Shown here: positions 9,202 to 16,786 of the stretch, piece after piece
Layout: each line of letters begins with the position of its first letter
Numbering within the stretch: position 1 is the stretch's first letter
IMG/VR virus record: IMGVR_UViG_3300028027_000162
Coordinates: 1-31,206 of that record
Direction: 5' to 3' (one strand)
Source: a virus
DNA: 31,206 nt
Program-made: the position numbers and the translations under genes
The notes under the pieces: model-generated
The model's input: only the letters and a program-made list of their open reading frames with translations
Told to the model about the DNA's origin: nothing
The model's database searches: none

Positions 9202-9993
9202 TTAATACAGTTCAATATGGTATCTATCTAACAGTAATTTATTTGTCTTCCTTTTATACAAATAAAAGTCAACAGAACCTTTTGATAGTTTAAATTTTCT
9301 TATTAATTCCATTTTTGATTCTAATATTTCAGTAGTGTTTGAATGATGGTCTGTAATAGATATTTTCTTGCTTTTATTTAACCCACGAATCTCTTTAAAT
9401 TCTTCAATTTTGTTTGGTACCTCATCTTCCATAGAGTTTATTCTCACAAAACGAAAACCCTTTAAGGAATTATTTTTACCTTGCATAACACAGTTTATAG
9501 ATTGAGAGTTTAAATTCAACGCTGCTGCAGCTTCGGAAGCACATGGGTATTTATTTAAATAGTCACCATTACTATCGTAAGCAGCTAAAGGTTTTGATTG
9601 TACGTTTTCAGAACCGCTAAGTGCTTGTACATTATCACCACCAACTGATATATTATAGTTAGATTTATCTTTTATAAATTCTTCATTAACAATTAATTTT
9701 TCCATATTTAATGCTTCTTCGTATGTATCAAATATAAATAAAATTTCCCTCTTAAACTTATTATAGCCGTATTTTACAACCGCATCTATAAAAGGTGTTT
9801 TATAAGCACGTCTATTAGCATTGTAAATAGCTGTTGAATTACTTTTTACTCCACAGCCAATATACTTATCTTTTAAGTTATTTGTAGCATGTACGCCTAT
9901 ATATGTTTTACCATTTATAAGATTTGTTGTTTTATAAACTATCTTATATTTATTGTTTAGATTAATCTTATTGTATTTACCTGCTCCGTTCAT
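9202..9993 (-). CDS. GIY-YIG homing endonuclease with NUMOD-like DNA-binding repeat
   Basis: A 263-residue free-standing homing endonuclease. The N-terminal GIY-YIG nuclease domain covers about residues 14–115, with IVY at 18–20 and YIG at 31–33 and the conserved NLINGKTYIG core. A NUMOD1-like repeat (about 136–184; AAYDSNGDY…, GFRF) and a Lys-rich C-terminal region follow and should bind DNA. It is paralogous to the endonuclease gene at 11201–11923. It lies just downstream of the 341-residue gene and beyond that gene's terminator, with no promoter box of its own. It is intact, and neighbouring genes appear uninterrupted, so it is an intergenic insertion rather than an intron gene. Confidence 0.88.
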   Translation of the reverse strand: MNGAGKYNKINLNNKYKIVYKTTNLINGKTYIGVHATNNLKDKYIGCGVKSNSTAIYNANRRAYKTPFIDAVVKYGYNKFKREILFIFDTYEEALNMEKLIVNEEFIKDKSNYNISVGGDNVQALSGSENVQSKPLAAYDSNGDYLNKYPCASEAAAALNLNSQSINCVMQGKNNSLKGFRFVRINSMEDEVPNKIEEFKEIRGLNKSKKISITDHHSNTTEILESKMELIRKFKLSKGSVDFYLYKRKTNKLLLDRYHIELY

Positions 9994-10010
9994 AGCTTAA
10001 AATATATTTA

Positions 10011-10036
10011 AAAAATAACCCAACCGAAGCTGGGTT
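10011..10036 (-). terminator. Intrinsic terminator with UUCG tetraloop after the 341-residue gene
   Basis: The minus strand forms AACCCAGC–UUCG–GUUGGGUU, an eight-pair stem (one G·U) closed by a C(UUCG)G tetraloop, followed by AUUUUU. It begins 22 nt after the stop of the gene at 10059 and ends before the endonuclease start at 9993. Confidence 0.9.
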
Positions 10037-10058
10037 AATATTATAACTTTTGTTACTA

Positions 10059-11084
10059 TTAAAGAATAAAAGCAGCAGAAGTTGCAACAGAGTTCTCATT
10101 TGCGATAAATAAGATCTCAGTTTCTTCTTGTGCTCTTGTAATAGCAGCAGCAGTGTAACCTACAGCAGTAAGAGAAGTTAAAGCAGCCTCACGAACTAAA
10201 GCAACAGCAGCTAATTTGTGGATAGCTCCGTCAGTACCTAAACAAGTAGCTTCGTTTAACCATACTGCAAATTTATGTTTTGCTGGTAATGGTCCATTGT
10301 CAGCAGCAACAATAGATAAATCTTCTAAGTAAGAAGCATCTAAAGTGAAATACAATGCAGTGTAAGAACCACGAACGTCAACTCTTGTATCGATAGTATC
10401 AACACCGTAAGGACCATTATTTAAATGAGTACCCATGTGTACTGATTCTTCTAAGTATTTACCTAAGTTTTTACCTTCAGAACCTACAGCATTAGTAACA
10501 GCTAAAGCTAAAGAATTGAAAACTTGTGAACCAATACCAACATTAGAACGACGGATCTCTACTCTATCAAAAGTAACTGACTCATAACCACTAGTTGTGA
10601 TTAAATTGATATCAGATGCAGCAGTACCAGTAGCTACAGAAAAAGGATATACTCCGTTAGGGAATAATGCTTTTTGACTAGCCAAACCAGCGATGATAGC
10701 TGTACGGATAGCAGCAACAGTAACAGCAGTTAAAGGTGCAGTAGTGAATGTAAAGTAGTGTGCACCACCTAAACGAGCTTGTACAGCTAATTCTGATTGG
10801 TAACGACTAGTTGTCATTTGTACTCTTACTTCAATAGCATCACCGATAGCTACACCAGCAGGTGCAATAACTGTAAAATCCTTGCTCTCTTTAACAGCAG
10901 GAACAGCTCTACGCATTTTGATGTCAGAAATAGAATCTAAAGGGAAAGATCCAAACCCTTCGATTAATAACGTATCTCCTGTTGCAACAGCAGCTGCAGT
11001 AGTACGCTCAACGTTTGCAGATGAATATACACGTACATGAGATGCCGTGTTTAATACTCTCATCTTGTCAGATAATGTAAACAT
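10059..11084 (-). CDS. Abundant virion protein, probable auxiliary capsid/decoration protein
   Basis: A 341-residue protein rich in Ala, Thr, Val and Gly with predicted beta structure and no catalytic motif. It has its own promoter box, a leader of roughly 80 nt with hairpins, and a strong UUCG terminator, and its codon use appears more uniform than that of its neighbours (for example frequent gca, gct, gta). The capsid gene has the same arrangement, so very high expression is likely. crAss-like virions contain an abundant auxiliary capsid protein, and this gene's position several genes after the capsid gene is compatible with that. No named family is recognised; a tail-tube subunit is an alternative. 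Two homing endonuclease genes flank it. Confidence 0.7.
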   Translation of the reverse strand: MFTLSDKMRVLNTASHVRVYSSANVERTTAAAVATGDTLLIEGFGSFPLDSISDIKMRRAVPAVKESKDFTVIAPAGVAIGDAIEVRVQMTTSRYQSELAVQARLGGAHYFTFTTAPLTAVTVAAIRTAIIAGLASQKALFPNGVYPFSVATGTAASDINLITTSGYESVTFDRVEIRRSNVGIGSQVFNSLALAVTNAVGSEGKNLGKYLEESVHMGTHLNNGPYGVDTIDTRVDVRGSYTALYFTLDASYLEDLSIVAADNGPLPAKHKFAVWLNEATCLGTDGAIHKLAAVALVREAALTSLTAVGYTAAAITRAQEETEILFIANENSVATSAAFIL

Positions 11085-11091
11085 ATAGTTT

Positions 11092-11153
11092 GTTGTTTAT
11101 CAACAGCTTATACCAGTATAGCTGTCAGTTAAAAAAATAATTGGAGCTGGTAT
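11092..11153 (-). promoter_or_regulatory. Hairpin-rich 5' leader of the 341-residue gene
   Basis: On the minus strand GTTG–ATAAA–CAAC (11092–11104) forms a small hairpin next to the start. CAGCT-ATA…TAT-A-AGCTG (11104–11124) forms a second one with a bulge. An alternative pairing of ATACCAG (11147–11153) with CTGGTAT (11110–11116) would compete with the second hairpin. The leader may stabilise the mRNA or modulate translation. Confidence 0.45.
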
Positions 11154-11166
11154 CCCCTTATAAACA

Positions 11167-11176
11167 GGCAATATTA
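11167..11176 (-). promoter_or_regulatory. Promoter -7-like box (TAATATTGCC) of the 341-residue gene
   Basis: The minus strand reads TAATATTGCC, a TAnnATTG variant of the box seen elsewhere here. It lies in the noncoding gap after the stop of the upstream endonuclease gene and 83 nt before the ATG at 11084, implying a long leader. Confidence 0.45.
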
Positions 11177-11200
11177 TACATATTTTTTCAACCCATAAGG

Positions 11201-11923
11201 TTAAATATCTGTATACTTAAAAATATATTTTTTCTTATAACTTTCCCTTTTGTTTTGTATAGTAGAAACTATAGAGCTTCCTGGTATACCTAAATATTTA
11301 CCCGCTTCAGAGACACTACCGAACCTATTTAAAAATTTTCCATGTATATCAAAAATCTCAACAGACCTTGCTTTTGGGTTATTTGCTCCTTTAAAGTAAT
11401 CAAAATTATAAGGTTCAATTTTATCACCTTTAAAATCTTTGAAAAATCTGAAACCTAAACGAGATCCACCTAGTTCATTAATTATTACCTTAGATATACT
11501 TTTAGAACTTGTTTTAGCAATAATAGCAGCATCAGCATAAGAATCGTACTTATCTACAAAATTACCATCCTTACAATAAACAAATACTTCACATTTGATA
11601 GCAGGACATGATTGACCTCCCTCTAAAGCATTATAATTACTTTTAGACTTAACCCATTTCATGTCAACCAGAAATTTTTCCTCTTCCAAGCATTCTTCAT
11701 ATGTATCGAAGAAACATAATATTTCTAATTTAAAATTTTCATAACCGTGTTTAACTACGGATCTAGGAAAAAATCGAGTTTTTGACTTAGACAACCTGAT
11801 AGCATCTGATATTCTGTATATACCACCACCAATGTAACCATCATTTAAATTAGATGTTTTGTGTACGCCTATATATGTTTTACCGGTAATTAAATTCTTT
11901 GTTTGGTAAGTAAAGTAGAACAT
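11201..11923 (-). CDS. GIY-YIG homing endonuclease with two NUMOD-like repeats
   Basis: A 240-residue free-standing homing endonuclease. The GIY-YIG domain covers about residues 2–100 (YFTYQT near the start, TYIG at 16–19, then YIGGG), with the same NLITGKTYIG core as the paralogue at 9202–9993. Two NUMOD1-like DNA-binding repeats follow: about 113–161 and 187–236, each with a [YF]-x-x-x-G-x-[FY] strand, a short helix-turn-helix-like stretch and an aromatic-Lys end. The ATG at 11923 follows the stop of the connector gene at 11925 almost without a gap. It is intact and sits between two complete structural genes. Confidence 0.88.
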   Translation of the reverse strand: MFYFTYQTKNLITGKTYIGVHKTSNLNDGYIGGGIYRISDAIRLSKSKTRFFPRSVVKHGYENFKLEILCFFDTYEECLEEEKFLVDMKWVKSKSNYNALEGGQSCPAIKCEVFVYCKDGNFVDKYDSYADAAIIAKTSSKSISKVIINELGGSRLGFRFFKDFKGDKIEPYNFDYFKGANNPKARSVEIFDIHGKFLNRFGSVSEAGKYLGIPGSSIVSTIQNKRESYKKKYIFKYTDI

Positions 11924-11924
11924 A

Positions 11925-12689
11925 TTATTGTATAGAAGTATTTATTGGTACATTAGTATTTAATCTAGGGTCACCAGATGATTCTAATATAAGTTTAACA
12001 GTTCTTTTAATTATTTCATTACATACATACTCTGGGAATTCTATAATATTGGTTGTATCCAATGGAGCATCCACTTGAGCTTTTGTTAAGTTTATTCTAG
12101 CCGGTTTACGTAAATAATCTATATACACACTTTTTACGCCTGCCTTAGTAAGATCACCTATATAAAACAAAATATCTAATACACCTTGCACACCTAGTTT
12201 TGTAGAAAAACCATGGTATGGTCTAGAAAATAAAGGCTTCAAGTATGAATTATCTATAACACTTTGCGCATGTTGAGTGGATAACTTTTTAGACGCATTT
12301 GTGGTAGTATAACCAGCAGGATGGCATTTGTAATTAAATTTTGTGTAATTAGTTACATTTGCTCCCAGCATGTGCCAGTAGTTAATTGGTAATGTAAATT
12401 GTATAAAATCAGAATTATATCTATTACCAGTTTTGTATGTAAGTAAAGTAGTAGGGTCAGACTCAAAATAACCAGTAGTTGCATTTACAATTACAAAAGA
12501 ATCCGCCGTAAGGAGTGCCCCTAAGTCATCACTTAACTGTTGATTTATCTCAAACTTATTATAACGCTCATTACAGTATTCTTGTATACCTTTGTTTGCC
12601 CAGTATAAATAATCTTCGAGATGTAAAGAAGGGGCTTTAACCTTCCTTATTTCTATTAAAATATTTTCGTAAACCCCTCTTTCAGTCAT
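11925..12689 (-). CDS. Probable head–tail connector/ring protein
   Basis: A 254-residue protein whose first ~60 residues look alpha-helical, followed by a beta-rich Tyr/Asn/Thr-rich middle (about 60–185) and a helical C-terminal segment. It begins 6 nt after the stop of the 290-residue gene. The N-terminal region (…IRKVKAPSLHLEDYLYWAN…) looks like the helix-loop start of podovirus gp4-type adaptors and tail tubular proteins. It probably forms one ring below the portal. This rests on position, size and layout; no diagnostic motif is recognised. Confidence 0.65.
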   Translation of the reverse strand: MTERGVYENILIEIRKVKAPSLHLEDYLYWANKGIQEYCNERYNKFEINQQLSDDLGALLTADSFVIVNATTGYFESDPTTLLTYKTGNRYNSDFIQFTLPINYWHMLGANVTNYTKFNYKCHPAGYTTTNASKKLSTQHAQSVIDNSYLKPLFSRPYHGFSTKLGVQGVLDILFYIGDLTKAGVKSVYIDYLRKPARINLTKAQVDAPLDTTNIIEFPEYVCNEIIKRTVKLILESSGDPRLNTNVPINTSIQ

Positions 12690-12695
12690 CTTTTA

Positions 12696-13568
12696 TTATT
12701 TTTTAGCTTCAGCTTCTTCTTGTTCTCTTTTTTCTTTAGCGGCTAATTGCGCTTTCTGAATATTAGATAATTGAGAGTCGTGAACCTTTGTTGCTTTCTC
12801 CTCAAAATATTGTGGATTTACATCACGTTCAATAAGACCTAAGATCTCTTTATTGCTTTGTAAATAAGCTACAGCAGAATCATCACTCATACCTAAGATA
12901 TGCTCTTTGTATTTAATCACATTATCAGAACCTACAGTAATCTGATTAGCTTTTTTCGCCATCAAGTATAATAAGTGTAATTTCATAGTATTACCTTCAT
13001 ATACACGAATGATTTCTGTCGGTTTGTCTTTAGCTTTTTCTAAAAGGAACTCTTTGATAGTAGATGGTCTTTCGTGCTCCATATCCATACCTAATAGTAA
13101 AGCTCTATTAACGTAATTAGTAGTAGGATCTTCCATAACTAATGTCATGGCCTTGAATTGTAATTCTGTTTTCTTGTTAGAAATCTCAGATTCACGACCT
13201 TCAATATGCACATAAAACAAAGCTTTAGAACTTTGAGCATCCTGTAATGACATAGCTAATACATCTTTACATTCTTTTACCCACATCCAGTTTGTTCTAT
13301 CTACTTCATTTGTCAAGTTAAAAGTTAAACCCTCTTGAAGAACAATACGAGTATTTTCTCTTTCATGTTCACCCTTCAAACCTACTTTTACGTAGTATCT
13401 TAAACCTTTTTTGTCATCTTCTGTAAGACGATCTACTCCAGCCCACCAGCCAATTTTGGCATCGAATGCAGGTTGAATAGTATGTTTACCAGTTTTATAA
13501 ACCGATTTGATCTCAATAATTTGGTCAGAGATAGAACCATTTTCTAATTGTTCAATTGTTGTTTCCAT
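12696..13568 (-). CDS. Conserved-position protein after the capsid gene, unknown function
   Basis: A 290-residue protein with a mixed alpha/beta body and a highly charged helical tail (about 255–290, rich in Lys, Glu, Ala and Gln) that is probably a coiled coil. It lacks a signal peptide, membrane segment or known catalytic motif. It is the first gene after the capsid terminator, with its own TATATTTGC box 20 nt upstream of the ATG at 13568, and leads into the connector gene 6 nt downstream. A gene of this kind often follows the capsid gene in crAss-like phages, as far as I recall. A minor head protein or assembly factor is plausible. Confidence 0.7.
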   Translation of the reverse strand: METTIEQLENGSISDQIIEIKSVYKTGKHTIQPAFDAKIGWWAGVDRLTEDDKKGLRYYVKVGLKGEHERENTRIVLQEGLTFNLTNEVDRTNWMWVKECKDVLAMSLQDAQSSKALFYVHIEGRESEISNKKTELQFKAMTLVMEDPTTNYVNRALLLGMDMEHERPSTIKEFLLEKAKDKPTEIIRVYEGNTMKLHLLYLMAKKANQITVGSDNVIKYKEHILGMSDDSAVAYLQSNKEILGLIERDVNPQYFEEKATKVHDSQLSNIQKAQLAAKEKREQEEAEAKK

Positions 13569-13587
13569 ATTACATATTAATTTGTAT

Positions 13588-13596
13588 GCAAATATA
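13588..13596 (-). promoter_or_regulatory. Promoter -7 box TATATTTGC
   Basis: An exact TAnnTTTG match on the minus strand 20 nt before the ATG at 13568, just after the capsid-gene terminator. A TTTG at 13612–13615 lies 15 nt further upstream, somewhat closer than the usual Bacteroidota -33 element. Confidence 0.6.
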
Positions 13597-13621
13597 ATAA
13601 TTTAGTTTGAACAAATAAGGG

Positions 13622-13656
13622 AACAAAAAAAAAGGTACCTATTTCTAGATACCTTT
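13622..13656 (-). terminator. Intrinsic terminator of the major capsid gene (GAAA tetraloop)
   Basis: The minus strand reads AAAGGTATCTA–GAAA–TAGGTACCTTT followed by a run of T. The stem has eleven pairs (one G·U), the loop is a GNRA tetraloop and the U-tract is strong. It starts 23 nt after the capsid stop codon. Confidence 0.92.
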
Positions 13657-13678
13657 AATGTGTTATATTTAAGAGAAA

Positions 13679-15091
13679 TTAGATTCTGTTCTCTTGTAAG
13701 ATAAACGATCTGTATGGGTTAAATACTACAACTGCAGAATAACCTAACAAGTGATATTGAGATCCGTGTACTCCTGTAGCAACTTCACCTGATGTTTTAC
13801 CATCGATACCACCCATACCATTTAAACTTCCTGATACAATCTCAGCACCTTTCAATGTGAAACCAGCGATATTTGGACGACCAGTAGCTAAATCAGCACC
13901 TGTATCTAAGAAAATACCGTAACCCCAATCTGGATACTCTTGAGAAAGAACTCTATCAGGCATGAAAGTAATCATGTTACCTTGGAATTTGTAAGTATCA
14001 AATTCACCACCCATAGATACTTTATCATTAGCTGATTTAGACCAGAAGTAAGCACCATTAGCACTAGATTGGTAACGTAAATCAGAAATCATTAAGTTTC
14101 CAACTTGATCGTAGAAACGCTCATTACAAATAACCGCATAAACGTTACCTGTAGGTGTTTCTGATTTCTCTCTCATTGCAGCTAATACGTCATTGAATAC
14201 GTCAGAAGTTAAAATAGAGTAAGAGAATTTATCACAGTAACGAGAAATTTGAGGAATAACTCCATCACCCATAGGGATATCACGTCCATGATCATCTTGA
14301 TCTAAACATTTACCGTTTACATCGTAGTTAGTTTCAGAAAAAACATTAGATTGCTCTCTTGAAATCAAGAAGTTATCCATACATTCTTTCTCTTTTTTAT
14401 TCATTTTGTAGTAAGAATCCACTTTGTTAGGATCATTACCTACTTGAATAAAAATATCTTCCATCATAGCGAAATCACCTGACCAAGAAGTAGAAGCTCT
14501 GTGACGAGAGATAAAGTTACGGTGAGTCTCAGTGTTAGAGATCCATTTAGTGTATCCTCTTTCAGATAACTCTGGGTGGTAATTAGAACGGTAACGAGTA
14601 TATTTACCTACAGCAGCATAAGCACTATCGATAGATTTACCTAAATCATTACCTACTAATTTAACTTTATACTCCCAACGAGTTTGATCTAACTTACGTG
14701 GTGGAGCTACAACGAATAATTGTTGTTTGTTCTCTAACGTAAAAGTATCATTTTTATCGTAGTAACGCTCAGCTAAGATAATAGTTTCAACATTTTTGTT
14801 TAAACCAGAACCAGAGATAGCACCTACAATACGTACTTTTTTAATGAAGTTTACATCGATAGCCCACTCAATACACATAGAGTTGATAGGAGTAAAAGAA
14901 CCTTCATTTTTCTTAGGGTTGTAAAATACATTTTTCAAAGCATCTGTCAAAGTTGACAAAGCTAAACTTTTGTACATAGTTACAACTGTACCTAATTTGT
15001 GTGGTTTAGTACCTAATAAAGTACCAAAATTTTGTACCGTTTTAGTGTCAGAGATGTGCTGCACGACGGTATTTCTGTCTACAATTTTCAT
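13679..15091 (-). CDS. Major capsid protein (crAss-type, HK97 fold)
   Basis: A 470-residue protein matching my recall of crAss-like major capsid proteins. Landmarks are a NVFSETNYD segment near residue 255, a nearby GRDIPMGDGVI, CNERFYDQ around 325, FDTYKFQGN around 365, and the terminal FNPYRSFIL. It should form the icosahedral shell with the HK97 fold. It lies directly after the probable scaffold gene and downstream of portal and terminase, as expected. It appears to be transcribed alone: promoter-like box and hairpin leader upstream, strong terminator downstream. Arg is mostly cgt and the codon use is regular, fitting very high expression. The assignment is strong. Confidence 0.92.
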   Translation of the reverse strand: MKIVDRNTVVQHISDTKTVQNFGTLLGTKPHKLGTVVTMYKSLALSTLTDALKNVFYNPKKNEGSFTPINSMCIEWAIDVNFIKKVRIVGAISGSGLNKNVETIILAERYYDKNDTFTLENKQQLFVVAPPRKLDQTRWEYKVKLVGNDLGKSIDSAYAAVGKYTRYRSNYHPELSERGYTKWISNTETHRNFISRHRASTSWSGDFAMMEDIFIQVGNDPNKVDSYYKMNKKEKECMDNFLISREQSNVFSETNYDVNGKCLDQDDHGRDIPMGDGVIPQISRYCDKFSYSILTSDVFNDVLAAMREKSETPTGNVYAVICNERFYDQVGNLMISDLRYQSSANGAYFWSKSANDKVSMGGEFDTYKFQGNMITFMPDRVLSQEYPDWGYGIFLDTGADLATGRPNIAGFTLKGAEIVSGSLNGMGGIDGKTSGEVATGVHGSQYHLLGYSAVVVFNPYRSFILQENRI

Positions 15092-15109
15092 GTGTTACTT
15101 TTGTTTTTT

Positions 15110-15126
15110 GGATGGGGAAACCACCC
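15110..15126 (-). promoter_or_regulatory. Leader hairpin upstream of the capsid gene
   Basis: The minus strand reads GGGTGG–TTTCC–CCATCC, a six-pair stem (one G·U) 19 nt before the capsid ATG, followed by an A-rich stretch, so it is not a terminator. It may protect the 5' end of the capsid mRNA or keep the ribosome site accessible. Confidence 0.5.
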
Positions 15127-15143
15127 TTGTTATTTAAAATCTT

Positions 15144-15150
15144 CGCAATA
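15144..15150 (-). promoter_or_regulatory. Promoter -7-like box (TATTGCG) of the capsid gene
   Basis: The minus strand reads TTTATTGCG, a shortened relative of the TATATTTGC box, between the scaffold terminator and the capsid leader hairpin and 53 nt before the ATG. Confidence 0.4.
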
Positions 15151-15155
15151 AATTT

Positions 15156-15178
15156 AAAAACCCTTAATTTATAAGGGT
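15156..15178 (-). terminator. Intrinsic terminator after the scaffold gene
   Basis: The minus strand reads ACCCTTA–TAAAT–TAAGGGT followed by TTTT, a seven-pair stem with a short U-tract, four nt after the stop of the scaffold gene. It separates the upstream head operon from the capsid unit. Confidence 0.75.
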
Positions 15179-15181
15179 AAA

Positions 15182-16303
15182 TTAATCATCGCTGTGTAAA
15201 TCATTTACACTTTTGATAGTTTTACCTGATTGAGTACTAGGAGTTGGTTCAGCATCATCAGATGATCGTACACCCCTAATAGGGTCTTTAGATAAACCAT
15301 TTAAAGCTTCTTGTCTACCTCTTGTATATTCTTTTGTAAGTTCTTTCTTGTAGTGGGCCTCAATTTGATCCATACGTGCCTCAGCATTTTTATACAACCA
15401 AGCGGCCTTTACCAATTTATTAGGATCAGAAAAAACTTCCTCCATAAATAAAGAATCACCATGATCATTCACTTCCAAAAGGTCATGTAGGATTTCGTTT
15501 TTCTCATCATTAGAAATATTCCAACCCGCGATATTATCAATAGATTGTGCAGCATTAGCTATGATAGATCTATCTTGTTCTAATTCTTGCTCAAACTCAG
15601 CGGCTCTTTGCGCATTATATTGTGCATCTAAAGCAGCTTGTTCTTGTACAAATTGAGATCTATATTGTGCAGCATTCTTTTCAAAGAATTTACCACCTTT
15701 TAGACGCTCTAATTCTTCAGCTAAGTCTTCTTGTGTGGCTTCTGGATCATTAGCTTGTAAACGTTTCAATGTTACAGCATCATCACTCATAGAGCTATAA
15801 TCCTCAGAACCTGATTGACTAAGTGCAATTAATTGTTCAGCTCTTGTCCTAGCTAAACCTTCTAAAACTTCTTCAATAGGTTTATTTTGTTCACGTACAA
15901 AATTGATAAGACCGATTTCATTCTCATCTAAACCATATTCTTCCTCTAAACGTGGGGCTGTAGATTTTGCTAAATCATTTAATACATTAAATTTTTCTGA
16001 TTCAGTAAGATCATTAAAGTGTTTCGTTTCACCTTCATCAAAAGTAATCATACCACCTATAATACCGTGACCAGCCAAAAACTGCTCTATACCAGGAGTA
16101 TCATTGTCTTCGTCTTCTACAACTCTGTTTTCAGGTACTAAATTATCGTCATCTGTACTATCTGTACTATCTGCGGTATCTTTATCAGTAACATCATTGT
16201 TTGGTGGTGTATCATCATCCGAATTTTCATCTTCAATAATAGGTGTGATGATCGGTTCGTCGTCATCGTTGTGTAAATCATTTACATTCAATTCTGTGCT
16301 CAT
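15182..16303 (-). CDS. Probable capsid scaffolding protein
   Basis: A 373-residue, strongly acidic protein immediately upstream of the capsid gene, the classic scaffold position. The first ~75 residues are almost entirely Asp, Glu, Ser and Thr and probably disordered. Residues ~175–340 look helical and coiled-coil forming with many Gln, Glu, Ala and Arg. A DLH-acidic element occurs near the N-terminus (residues 9–15) and again as the very end of the protein (NDLHSDD, 367–373), encoded by a near-identical 24-nt direct repeat. Scaffold termini often bind the capsid protein, so these may be docking elements. A promoter box lies 25 nt upstream. No protease motif is seen. The role is inferred from position and composition. 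Confidence 0.72.
   Translation of the reverse strand: MSTELNVNDLHNDDDEPIITPIIEDENSDDDTPPNNDVTDKDTADSTDSTDDDNLVPENRVVEDEDNDTPGIEQFLAGHGIIGGMITFDEGETKHFNDLTESEKFNVLNDLAKSTAPRLEEEYGLDENEIGLINFVREQNKPIEEVLEGLARTRAEQLIALSQSGSEDYSSMSDDAVTLKRLQANDPEATQEDLAEELERLKGGKFFEKNAAQYRSQFVQEQAALDAQYNAQRAAEFEQELEQDRSIIANAAQSIDNIAGWNISNDEKNEILHDLLEVNDHGDSLFMEEVFSDPNKLVKAAWLYKNAEARMDQIEAHYKKELTKEYTRGRQEALNGLSKDPIRGVRSSDDAEPTPSTQSGKTIKSVNDLHSDD
15186..15209. repeat. Direct repeat copy 1 (3' end of scaffold gene)
   Basis: A 24-nt sequence matching 16263–16286 at 23 of 24 positions, in the same orientation. It encodes the VNDLH element at the scaffold C-terminus. Confidence 0.85.
16263..16286. repeat. Direct repeat copy 2 (5' end of scaffold gene)
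   Basis: The partner of 15186–15209 with one mismatch, 1.05 kb away, encoding VNDLH near the scaffold N-terminus. A shorter related sequence (shared atgtaaatcat core) occurs at 26800–26810, in the gene of a 63-residue protein. Confidence 0.85.
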
Positions 16304-16327
16304 ATTAACTTATTTAAAATTATTGGA

Positions 16328-16336
16328 GCGAATATA
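16328..16336 (-). promoter_or_regulatory. Promoter -7 box TATATTCGC before the scaffold gene
   Basis: The minus strand reads TTATATTCGC 25 nt before the ATG at 16303, in the 50-nt gap after the 142-residue gene. Sequence and spacing match the other boxes in this window. Confidence 0.5.
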
Positions 16337-16353
16337 AGAAAATTTATTGAATA

Positions 16354-16782
16354 TTAATTGGTAGTTTCTATAGAAACTCTAAAATATATTTTGCCATTGA
16401 TGATAGCTCCGTAGAAACATAATTTCTTACCAGGATTTACCGTATAAGTTTGTACACCTAAATTATCCAAAAATATATAAGAAGGTAAGAAAGTAAAGGT
16501 CTTAGCTACGCCATTATTAGAGTTATCTAAAGTGAAAAAATGTAAACTTCTATCCTCTGTGTTAGTAGGATAATTAAATGTTACAGGTAAGGCATTACCA
16601 ACAGGCGACTTATACTCAAATATAGTATGGTCATGCATATAATTAGGAGTAATAACTGTGTCATTACCTACGTACTTTATAACACGACAATCTGTGTCCG
16701 GATCATTAAATATTTGAAACATGTTAGGATTTATAAATGATTGTCCTAATACATTAACTTGTGTTTGTCCTGGTGCTGGCAT
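16354..16782 (-). CDS. Small beta-rich structural protein, possibly head fibre/decoration
   Basis: A 142-residue protein with regular beta-type sequence (many Val, Thr, Phe, Tyr and Asn), no Cys cluster, membrane segment or catalytic motif. It opens MPAPGQTQVNVLGQ and ends KIYFRVSIETTN. It lies 4 nt after the preceding gene in the portal-to-scaffold interval. Small all-beta proteins here are often head-surface fibres or decoration proteins, which is my best guess. No named family is recognised. Confidence 0.65.
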   Translation of the reverse strand: MPAPGQTQVNVLGQSFINPNMFQIFNDPDTDCRVIKYVGNDTVITPNYMHDHTIFEYKSPVGNALPVTFNYPTNTEDRSLHFFTLDNSNNGVAKTFTFLPSYIFLDNLGVQTYTVNPGKKLCFYGAIINGKIYFRVSIETTN

Positions 16783-16786
16783 AATT

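Noticed and set aside
11156-11200. CCTTAT/ATAAGG pairing as a terminator of the upstream endonuclease gene
   Set aside because: The loop is over 30 nt, there is no U-tract after the stem, and the promoter box lies inside the loop.
9202-11923. Group I introns hosting the GIY-YIG genes
   Set aside because: The flanking structural genes are each complete with proper starts and stops, and no split exon is seen; the endonuclease genes are intergenic.
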